Shown here in pieces: positions 1 to 11,000 of a stretch of 64,000 bases of DNA. The notes beneath the pieces are model-generated. The model worked only from the letters and a program-made list of their open reading frames with translations. It had not been told where the DNA came from and ran no database searches. The first letter of the stretch is position 1; every line of letters starts with the position of its first letter. Origin of the DNA: Ciona intestinalis (taxonomy: Eukaryota > Chordata > Ascidiacea > Phlebobranchia > Cionidae); assembly GCF_000224145.3 (NCBI RefSeq), contig NW_004190444.2, positions 1 through 64,000 on the forward strand, in the 5' to 3' direction. The translations under genes and the position numbers were made by a program.

Positions 1-11
1 GGATATAATAC

Positions 12-851
12 CTGCAGAAATGGTAACATCTTGCAAGCACGTCGCCTGCGAACCATTCCCTTGACGCCATCTCCATCACAGCAACATACGCTGATGGTGG
101 TAGGCATAGGAGGAGGTATAACAGCTGGGTGAAGCTGAGGTTGGTTAGGATGAGATGGGCTGAGAAATTGGACGGCCGACATCGTCTGTGGGGGGGGAGG
201 TAATTAGTAATAATATGGGTTGCATTTACATAGTTTTTGCGGACAATATGCATATTTCTTAGTAGACGAAACGTTGGAAATATATGACGTTTTTTTCATT
301 ACAGGGTTTAGAGATTATTTACATTATGCCTGATAGCAGAAATATAAGAATATGCCGATCCTAATCAAATAATATGAAGGTTTAATATACAATTAAAAAT
401 GAACAAATATTTGTATGAAGAAAAAAAAAAATAAGAATTTAAAAAAATCTAAAATTTTTGAATATATCGTATATATATCAAATATATATTAGGGTTTTAA
501 AAAATTTAGGGTTTTTTTTTTAAAAGTAAAAAATGTTAAATATTTTAATAAATTTCGCAACAACGACTCTCACCTGCCACCCGCGAAGTAGGTTATGACG
601 CAAAAGTGGCCAATTACCCCAGTCATAAAGATGAGGGCGTATACTCCAATCACTGTAATGGCCGTCACTTTCGCGGTCTTGTCGATTATGACGTCATCAA
701 AGGGAGACGAAGCATAATATTTGATGACGTCAGAATTTTCAGTTACGTCACCCATTTTTTTAAACAAACCTTTTTCTGGTGACGTAATAAGGTTAAGTGT
801 GATCCAAAGTAAATTGAAAGTAAAGTTATTCGAACTCGGCCACGTAAACAA
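12..851 (-). CDS. Atypical rhodopsin-family GPCR, first two exons (partial)
   Basis: Two exons can be joined: 851-574 and 185-12. Both splice sites are GT/AG and the phase-2 junction is in frame. Exon 1 holds a short extracellular N-terminus and TM1 (TVIGVYALIFMTGVIGHFCV). Exon 2 holds intracellular loop 1, TM2 (LILTNLSFTQLLYLLLCLPP) and the start of extracellular loop 1/TM3 with EWFAGDVLARCYHFC. The layout fits a peptide-type class A receptor; the subfamily is not identified. Three hallmark positions are unusual. The TM1 Asn of the GN motif is His, the TM2 Asp of LxxxD is Gln, and the usual TM3 Cys position appears to be Ala, with a Cys two residues later. The remaining TM segments would lie left of the window. 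A strong donor follows position 12, so the gene continues. Confidence 0.7.
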
Positions 852-1225
852 CTTCTCAACTAGAAATTAAACAAACTTTGGTTGTTGACTGAAAAGATCA
901 AAAATCACTCATCCGGAACTGAGTGTGACGTCACAGACACTTAAATATTGTGAATGGGCATCAAGTCCAAGGACGCTCCACGTTGAACGAGTTAAAGTTA
1001 AATTGAACGAAACCCTCGCTGTAATAACTAACAGTGCGCGTGGGTTTAAATTTAAAGTAAACTGGTAAACTGTTCGTTATATATCCATGGTATACCATCT
1101 GTCCTTCATCCGAATTTTTCGCAAGTACCTTTTGAATGCCTACAGCCAGACGTTTTTTTATTCATTACTTCATTGAGTGATTTGAAATTATTCTACTTTT
1201 TCTGTGCATAGGTTAAAATCTGCAG

Positions 1226-1310
1226 CGGTACACTGTTTGTCGTTTATTCCACAAACCGGTACACTGTTTGTCGTTTATCCCAAACCGGTACACTGTTTGC
1301 GCTTTATACC
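1226..1310. repeat. Three-copy direct repeat, about 30-33 bp
   Basis: The core GGTACACTGTTTG followed by CGTTTAT or GCTTTAT occurs three times in a row, with slightly different spacers. It lies in intergenic DNA upstream of the GPCR start codon. Confidence 0.75.
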
Positions 1311-2484
1311 GAACTCGTTTTTATCAAAATAGTGCAGATTACATCGCTACAATGACGTCATCAATCAAATATGCCATTATAATACTTACATATGACGTAA
1401 TTATAATAGAAACAACATATACACCATGTTTGCAACTAACACACGTGTATATTTCACTCTGCGGCATTCTACGAAAAGCTGCGACCCATAATTACGTTAC
1501 AATTATTATAATTGCTCCGACACACACGTAACGTAATGCAACTGTCGCTTTCCAATTATGACGTCACAATAATATGTGTTTAACACTTTGTTCGACAGCC
1601 ACGCTTTTCACTTTCACTCAAATAGTTTTTACCCGTAGCGTGTTTAACGACTGTCGTTTTTCTATTTATTTCCTTCTCTTCGTTGTTTTAATTAACCTAA
1701 CCTTCGCTATCGTATTCGAAGATATAAATTGTTATCTTATCAAGACTTCCAAATATTCCCCGCTTTCCATCGACGACCCTTACACCAGGTTCTACCAGCA
1801 CCAACTAAACCAAACACTGCAGAAAACGAGAGAATTTGCTGCCTTTTTCTCGCGCTTCTCTTGCTTTCCCAACAAACAACCTAAAACAACCGAATCGATA
1901 AAACTACAACTTTCAGCAAATGCTACAAAAATCGTCCAACTTAATGAGCACTAGACCAGGGACCAGATTCACCGGATTTTTCACTATTATACAAAAATTT
2001 TAAGTAAAAAATCGACGAAACGTCTTTTCTATTGAAACACGCGCGCCGCTTTTATTATTACGTCATAATAAATTTCTCGCACGCTTTAATTGTTCTTTGA
2101 TCTCGAATTGACTCACTTATTCCCAAACAAATATCTTTGTTTCGTCACAGACAAGTACATTACGTCATAACATAAATTCTTAAAGGCGTCTTCAATTGTT
2201 TGCGAACAAAAGATGACAAAGTGACATTTGTGACGACATAATTGATACAAATTAATCCGCATGGTAGCGATAAAGAAACCGGATAATTTCACAACGATTC
2301 AAGTTCCACCGGTAGTCACGTGACGTTTGATCAAACTTACCGATTGTGACGTCAACCATCGAACCGCGGTTTCGAACAAAGTTTATGTTGCCCATTGTTT
2401 GTGAACAATAGTTCATCTGCCGCTGTAACAACATGGCGTCATAATGCAAGGGAATGACCCTTGTGTCGTCATAAAGTGGTTTAT

Positions 2485-2600
2485 AGTAGGTTGGGGTAAG
2501 ATGGTACAGTAGGTTGGGGTAAGATGGTACAGTAGGTTGGGGTAAGATGGTATAGTAGGTGGGGTAAGATGGTATACTAACGGTATCCATCTTACCCAAC
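2485..2600. repeat. Tandem GTAGGTTGGGGTAAGATGGT repeat
   Basis: Four direct copies of about 27 bp contain GGGGTAAGATGG, followed by one inverted CCATCTTACCC. This is the terminal motif of the interspersed TIR repeat found elsewhere in the window, so it may be a collapsed or expanded element end. Confidence 0.7.
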
Positions 2601-4838
2601 AATGCTATAATATCAAAATATCCCAACAATCGGCAAATATTCGAGAAAAAAAACAAATATTACGTCACAGGGAGAAATTTCAAAAATATTTACTTTTTAT
2701 CAACCAATCAGCGCTTAGCTATTATATACATAGTAATAGCACAACTATGACGTATTTTGGTTAACCAAAATAGCGCTGGATGTATTTGAATAATAATAAA
2801 GCACGTTTGTGACGTCAAAAGTTAGATTGTTTCAAGATAGTAAAGTTTTGAACAAAATTGACGTCATACTACAAAATCTTTAAATCTAGATCGCTATTAT
2901 GACGTAACAATAGCAGCGATTGTTAAATCTTCCGGATTGAACGAAATAAAGAACTCACGCTTCGGTGAAGCGAGGATATTCTAGAATCCCCGTTTCCCAT
3001 ATTTGGAAATCTTTTATAAACTTTGGAAAACATTATTTTAGATAAATTTACTTAAATAAACAAAGAGTTTAAATATTTCAACTTTATGAACTATCCCATA
3101 TTGGCCGTTCATTCATATATCATGTGTTATCCTAACACAGGGCACTATGACGTCACAAACCTGCAGACAAATCCATCAAAATCGCGCTTTCCGACTTTCC
3201 ATTGTTTCCTGAGTGTTGCGTAACAATGATACGGAAGGTGACTTCTTCTGTGATGTCACAATCGCTCCTGTTCTAACATGCATTGTTTACACGCCCTCAT
3301 TCAAACCTAACAATCGCTATTATGAAATCATAAACGAGTATGGAATGTCTCGCCACGCTTCATTAACAAACGCTTCTGTTCAACACAAATACCATTATGA
3401 CGTCACAAAGAAAGACAATCGCACTAAATCGAGCTTTAAAAACCATTTTAATTAAAACAAAGAAACTAACTTGTTCTATTACGTCACTATCTGGCAACTA
3501 TTACGTCATAGTCAAACCTCAAATTCTGGAACGCTAACAAACAACATGAGATAATGGAAACTTTTTTTGATGCAAACGCAAATCGCGTATCGTTACAATC
3601 AGTATGAGCATTATCACGTCACAGATATCCATTTGTAACATCACAATGGCACTTATTGCAAAACAAAGCCATCACCTCTAACCTCGCCCGTATTCTGGAA
3701 TCCTAACAATGAAACAATCGAAGCGTGACCATGTATTGTGACGTCACACACCGTGGGTTGAAATTCGAGAAAGTGGCCGATTGTGACGTAAATAGAAGAC
3801 ACCGGAAACGGCGTAAAATCGCGGATTCTAGAAATGTTGGTGACAATCGAAACCATTGAAGCGGATCGCGGTCGCGAAGATCAAGTGGGGGGGGGGGCGC
3901 TACTCCCATGCCCACGGTCAAGCTGCCGTAGTGTTTAAACAACATAAGTAAATTTATTTCTTTGAATACTCCCATGCCCCCGGGCAAGCTGTTGTACAAA
4001 CCATGAAATTAATCGTTATTTATCTCCTTGAATGCAAGAGAGAAAATCAAATTTCTTTAAATTAAAATAACGAAGAGAACGAAATCATTAGCAAAACGAC
4101 AGCTGTTAAAATACGCTATGGGTAAATTGTGGGGGAAAGAACGTCGGTTAAAAAGCGTGGCTCTTGCACCCAACTTAATAGTACTAATTTCTTTGAATTA
4201 AAGTACAAAATGCTTGCCACAAACAACTAACGATACCTATGCATATTTCCAAACAAACTCTAAAGCGTTGTTAATTGTTGAAAACAAGATTAGAAAATAT
4301 GGCGTTTATAAGGCAACGGTATCCATCTTACCCCACAGAACTATTTTTTTCAACTAAAACAACGTTTTTGCTTCAGAACTGTAAAAACAAATTAAAACAA
4401 CTTATTTACCGACAGTTAAATTAAACGTCTTACGAAACGCAAGAACAAAAAGCCGTAAACATCGGTATTTAACACGTAGTCTTCTAAAACAACGTTATTT
4501 TTAGTGTTGGAAAAACATGTCAAAAAATCTTTGCTTTGGAAAAACAAAATTTTCGAAACCACTGTTTCGCTACTGAAGCTAGCGATTGTGACATCACGAA
4601 TCCATTATCGCACTTCGATCAATAGGATCCCCACTGTGACGAAATATTAGGGTCTGTGATGTCACAGAATTCCATGAATTATTAAATTCCACTTTTTTAG
4701 TCTCAGACCAGTGGCTGCCACACACGAGGTACTATGACGTTATAAAGAAATATCGGTAATGAATGACTATTATGACGTCATAATTCTGGAAGACAGTGTT
4801 TTGACGTCACAAAAACAACGAGTCTTTGAATATTCTTG

Positions 4839-4844
4839 TTTATT
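4839..4844 (-). terminator. Candidate POT1 polyadenylation signal
   Basis: AATAAA on the minus strand, about 165 nt downstream of the POT1 stop codon. The position suits a 3-prime UTR signal, but no transcript evidence is available. Confidence 0.4.
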
Positions 4845-5007
4845 CGAAAAATAAACGAAATAGGGTGTAGATATTTCTTTGCTTGTTCTTTTTGAATTGA
4901 GTGTAATGAAAATATTTAACGAAATTGAGCAAGAGCGTCTTGAACTTTGGCCCAAGATCTCCACCAATCAAATCGCGTTGTCACGACACGCCCACAATAT
5001 TGTCCAA

Positions 5008-8000
5008 TCACCGCAGCCGTGTGTTAACAATCTCATATACGTCACCGGGAATCCCCTGTTTCGATACCCGCCTGCTTTTCTTCACAACAAACTCACACCA
5101 CGGGGCTTCCCCTCTTTCGTCATCAGTGACGTCACCGGTTAGATGACGTAATTTGTTGATGACGTCATCACGGCAATCGGAATCGTTCTGAACGAACTGT
5201 TCGGGCGTAATCCCGTTTAGGAAATCGCTCTGTTGAAATATTTATCAGTTTGGCTTGGAACCGGATATATAAACTGTTTCGCTGCCAGGTGTATAATATA
5301 ATAGAGTCTGATGTCATTTTCTATAGAATAATACACCCTGTTCAACATGTATAATAAGGTGTATTGTAATTCAAAACATAACGACTTCGTCTTATAATAC
5401 TGTGGGGTAAGATGGGATACCGTTAACCCATTTTTCCCCAAAAGATTAGATGGGGTAAGATGGGATACTGTGTGGGGTAAGATGGGATACCATTGACACC
5501 TAATATCCCATATTTCCTGACCGTGTTTTTAACAATTAACAACACGTTTTTCGAGCCCTGGGGACCAATATATAACTCTGTAAAATATTCTTTGTTTACT
5601 GCCAAACAGTCCGATAAAAGAGAATAAAAGCACGTCCCATCTTACCCCAACCTACTATATAACTTCTAAAGTTGCCCAGTCAATTTATTTACAACAGCAA
5701 CACATTACTATGGTAGAAACCAATTGTTACTGGCGTGTTATATAAATCGAATTATACTTGGCTGGAAAACTTATTTTGCTTAACACTTTATTAATAAAAG
5801 CGACGTAAATATGACATGAAATATCGGTTCGCAAAATATATTGGCCGAAAATTCTTTAATAACTGTCTACGTGGCTAAGCTAACTTGTTTTTTTCGATTG
5901 TCTAAAATGGTTAACAAAAAACTTTTAGTAGTTGTTTGTAATTCCAATTTACAAAAACTTTGTTAGCCTATTATTTATTCCAACTCTGACCGAAATCTCA
6001 GGTCCCATGGTGTGCCTCACTGTAAGACCTCACCCGTTTAAAACGTAATATATTTTTTTTAATCGAAAAATTATAATTTTATTTAAAACTTTTGGGTTTA
6101 TTAAAATACTTACTAATAAAAAAATTGGCATTGTGCTCACTATTAGACTTTATTTAATATATTTCACAAAATTTACTATTTTTATTATAAAACTTACTGC
6201 ATTGTTTCCCCACAAGGTGGCGCTGCAGGTGTCGGTTTCGTCGACCATTGTGATGTCAATATGGAAGACAATGGGCATTGTTGGGCAATGAATGGCTTCT
6301 GTGGGCGGGGTGGGGGTGAAGTGGGATGCTTCATGGGGCAATGGTGGGACACGTGGGTCAGGGGTAAGAGATGGGGTGCTGGGGGTAAAGTAGGGGGTTA
6401 GGGGGAGCGTCATAAGTGAATTTTTGGAACAAGACTGGCTTTCATGTTTTAAGTTTAAAACAGCTTTTTTTTAAAATACTTAACAGTCAAAAAAGTAGCT
6501 CCTGATACCACCACAGCATAGTAAGAATAATAATATTACTTATGGTGGCAGTATTAGTTATGTATTGTTGTATCTTGTATGGATAAAAAAACAAACATTT
6601 TTCCTGGCATGGCGTGCAAGACGCTGCTTCATGCACCTCATGCCCGATATTAACCCTAATAAACAGTAAACACAAACCAATAATAAAACATCCCATCTTG
6701 TTCAACCACATGAGGGATCGACCTTGATTGAAGAATATGTTTTGGAACAATACGGATGATTCTGTCATATTTACCGACAAGCTCATCGGTGTCATGATTA
6801 TCACCAGGTACCTGGGGTAAAAAGGGGTTGTTTTACGGTTATCGCATTTCATGTATCTATTCTTTATGGGTGAAGTCCTACAGTGAGGCATGCCATGGGA
6901 CCTCGAATTTAGACCAGAGTGGGCCCATTACCCCAACATCCAGGGTGCTACAGCCCATTAGTGACCATGGAACAAAAATGCTTTAGTTAGGGGTAGATTG
7001 GCAGAGTGCTTGAATCTGCATTTAAAACATGTTGCAAACTAAGCGTCACAGAGTGATTTAATTTGATAAAGACAGGGGATGTCTAACAGAACAATGAATT
7101 TTTGGAACAACAGTTTAAAGATACTACTGTAAGCCAGTGATTAAAGTGCCTCTTTAGTTAACCCTCACTTATTAAACAAACAGATGTACATAATAGCAAA
7201 CATAACCACTCACATATAAAATAGTAAACTTCTCGTCATCTTTCCTCCTTATTCTCATCACACATTCTTCCATCGTTAAACTTTCCCACTTACTGCCATC
7301 GTGTGGCTCGTTGTGCGATGTTACTGTCATGCTTCTGAAACATAGAAATAACATTATACAGAGCAATTTTGGGCGCAAAACCTCACGTCACCTTGGGTGA
7401 TTTTCCTACAAGAACGGTGTACTTTAGTTTATACTACTGTAAGCTAGTGATGTTTTTTGGTGTTAAGGTAAAGGGCCAACTTTTGGGTTAAATCTCAGGC
7501 CCCTGGTATGCCAAACCATAGGAACATATAGAATATATTGTAGATTATAAACTTCTGTATTAAAGGCAACTCTGGTCTTATTGCGTGTCACGCTGTAGAA
7601 CCTCACCGTTATAGAATATAGAGGTTAGGAAAACAACACCAAACCAACAAACAGCAAACTTACAAATTTCTCGACGAACCAACAGAAAGCCTTCTTTGTT
7701 TGTCGCTTGTGATGTCATAATCACTCTTTGACGGAGTGTCAGCTCTCTTACGCCTCCTAGAGGACAAATATTTGGAAGTTTTCTCCGATATTTTGATGTT
7801 AGATCCGTCGAAAGGTCCGTGGAATCTAACAAACATCATTATAATCATTTTGTCAAACACAAACACAAGACAAAACGTTAACCTTATTTTTAAGATCGCA
7901 AAAACAAATATGCGCATACACCTGGCAGCAACAACAAGGGAGGGGGTTATAAAAGATATTTATTATATATTCAAATTTCACATAATTTAAGCCAGTATTC

Positions 8001-11000
8001 AGTATTCACCTGAAGTTATTGGCAGGACACAAATGGCAAACCAAAGAATCAAGATTTGATATTTTCTTCACTTTGCAACGAACACGGAAATATTTAAATG
8101 TTTTTGGCGGGAGATTAAACGACTTTATTTCGCTGAGTCGGCTTATTGAAAGTGACGAGTCATCCCCGTTGATTACTGTGAAAGTAAGGAGGATGTTTAG
8201 AATCTTAAAACAAATTTATGTCTGTACTGTAACTATAAATAAATCACTATAGTTCCGCCCACAAGTATATAAATAAACAAACCAACTAATGGGCTAAATC
8301 CCAGGTCCTCGACAAGGACCTCATCCATACAGAATAGAATAACTTAACCACACATTACACAACGTATATTACATTTATATATATTTCATTGGCATGCAAA
8401 ATACACTACAGCATCGACTTTCATTATCCCCACACACCTGTAGCTGAGTCCTGTTGACATCTTAGCGATCTCTTTGAAACAAATTTCACGAAATCTTCTA
8501 AATGTGTTTCATCGAAAAGTTGGGGTCTCCCACCAAATATAAGGGGTCGTATTAAGTCCTTATAAGGTCGTGTCTTACCCCCATACTTTCCAGGGTTGGT
8601 TCGCGATTTCAATTTTTCAGGAAAAACTTTTTCTAATTTTTGTTCAGTTCTTTTTCTCTTTGTTAAATCTCGAACTGTATAAGAAGTTTCTCGAGATGGG
8701 CGTGGTGGAGGCGTGTCCTGCTTTTTTGGGATTGATTTTTCCTGATTTTGTTGTTGTAGTTTCTTTTGTTGTACTTCTTGTTGTAGTTTTTGCAACCTAG
8801 TTACAGTTTGTGGGGCAGATAAGTTTTGTTTCACGGATTCCCTACAACCCCCTACAGCCACTGCCTGGCTTCCCCTTTGTCTGGGTGACCTCCTTAGCGG
8901 GGATTTGACCCCAGAACCCCTCACCTTTGGTGCAACTTGTGTGGGTTCTTTAAATTCAGCATTTTTCTGAGATTTTTGTAAAAAGATTTTCCCAGAATTT
9001 TCTGTTTGTTTGTTTTTGTTAGAAATTGAAGAGGATTGCTTCTCTGTGACATCACAGAGGCTTCGAACGTTACTGACTTCGATCTCACAACTGTCATTGT
9101 CGTCTGCCAATGAAATATTTCGTTCCAAAGATATTCCAACAAAGTCATTTGGAGGATTAGTTGTGCCACTAATCTTTGAATTTCCGACATTTTGTTTCAT
9201 TTCAATGGTAGATCGGCCTTGTCCTTTGTGTGACCCTTGACCTTTAGATGACCCTTGTTCTTTAGAAGACCCTGGTGTGACCCCACCATCTGCGCTTTTC
9301 GAACTTTCACCAATAGATCGACTTTGTTTCGTATGTTCCATAGATTTTGCGATCGTGGGTCGTTTAGCTCGGGATAAAGATGGGGACCCCCTGGTTGGGG
9401 AAACTACTTTGGGTGGAGTGGGGGGGATCACTGGGGGTTCAAGCTCGTCGTATTTTCGCTCCTGTGAAGTGGGGGGGGGGGTGATTAACTAATCACACAA
9501 GTAATGCATTATACCCTCACAGCAACTAGATCGCTTGCCAAGTTTGAACGATATTTAGTTCGAGTTCGCTACGAGACAACACATTTGTTGTTTCAACTGT
9601 GATCAAGTCAGTGGGTTATTCAAATGGAAATAACCCACAAAGGTAAATATGTGGTAATTCATAAGCGAGCACTAAACAGACAACATGCCTGTTGTTGTAG
9701 CTACTTTATCAAACTAAAAGTAACCTGATATCAAGCTTAACTCCCCCCAAGGTATCTGAAGCATTGGTATGTTTAACCAGGTATGTTACATGCAACTCTA
9801 CATATCATCCAAGCTGTAACATAGACTGCACCACTCCAGTGCAAGTACAGTAACATTTATATGTTATAACCATTCACCTGTTGCTGCAGTTTGGGGTTCA
9901 ACATTTCCACTTTCTTAAGTTGAACCGGACTCGCATCGACCGATAAACTTGAAGATCCAGAAGAAGAACTCGTGTTTGTTGTGTTGGTTGTTCCACTTGG
10001 ATGGGGGGTTTTACTTGACATCTGAACATTAGTGAATTTGCCAAGTGTTGATTGTAAATCTCTGGGAAAACATTAAATATTTCAGGTTAAAAACACAATT
10101 TATTACATTCGCACAATTTATTACAAGTCTTGCAAGTTTTTATGAATGAAATAAATAAATCAGATTGAAGTAATGAATGAAACATCTGACATCACAGAAT
10201 ATTGGAAAGCCCCGAACAAAAGTTAATTTTGCGCATCATGTCCGACATTACACTCACAAAGGAACATTCTTGTCAAGTTAGTAACTGCTTAAAAAACTAG
10301 AACTTAAATTTATAAAATATAAATCTAGTTTAATTAAAACCCCTCACCCTTTTAATTGGTCATTAGTGTCAAGCAGAGTGATGCCACGATTATGAACAAC
10401 CCCCCCATGCAGGTACAACTCAATGTGGAGGGGTGCCGTCGACTTTTGTTGAGCGTGGAGGTTCGTGATCAGGATGTGTGACCCTGTGATGTCATTGATG
10501 ATGTCATCATTTAATTTTTCAATAACAGTGACTTGAATATTCGCATTGTAACATAGGATACTGGGTTCAAGGCTTGTCGCTGCTACCATTGTGGACGTAT
10601 GTACCCTTGGGCAAGACATTTAACGGCAATTGCTCTAACTCAGGGGTCACAAAGTTACATACGTGGTAACTTGTAAGCGGGCACGAGCTGTATGAAACAG
10701 AACACCCGTGTTATAACGACAATTGTTGCCCTGCCATGCGAAAATAAATAAGTTACATACTTGGTAACTTGTAAGCGGGCACGAGGTGTATGAAACAGAA
10801 CACCCGTGTTATAACGACTGTTGTTGTCCCGCCATGCGAGGATGAATAAGTTACATACGTGGTAACTTGTAAGCGGGCACGAGGTGTATGAAACAGAACA
10901 CCCGTGTTATAACAACTGTCGTTGCCCCGTCATGCGAGGATAAATAAGTTACAAACAACCAACGAAAGCAACACATAACAGACATACACACCTGGTGCAA

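Larger units (their letters stand above)
852..5007. other. Non-coding stretch rich in TGACGTCA palindromes
   Basis: This lies between the GPCR start and the POT1 stop codon. I see no conserved coding exon. The open frames here, for example 1574-1954, look like chance or repeat products. The stretch holds about 13 exact TGACGTCA octamers, usually in an ATTGTGACGTCACAAT-like setting. It also holds a three-copy repeat of about 30 bp at 1226-1310 and GGGGTAAGATGG repeats at 2485-2600 and near 4320. Some of it is probably GPCR upstream region and POT1 3-prime flank. Confidence 0.6.

Noticed and set aside
1574-1954. A 126-codon open frame with a hydrophobic stretch.
   Set aside because: It overlaps the dispersed CTTCTCTTCGTTGTTTTAA motif, has no homology and no splice partner. 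Most likely chance.
7736-7990. Plus-strand open frames opposite POT1 exons 10 and 11.
   Set aside because: They are antisense shadows of POT1 exons, whose minus-strand reading is supported by homology and splice phase.
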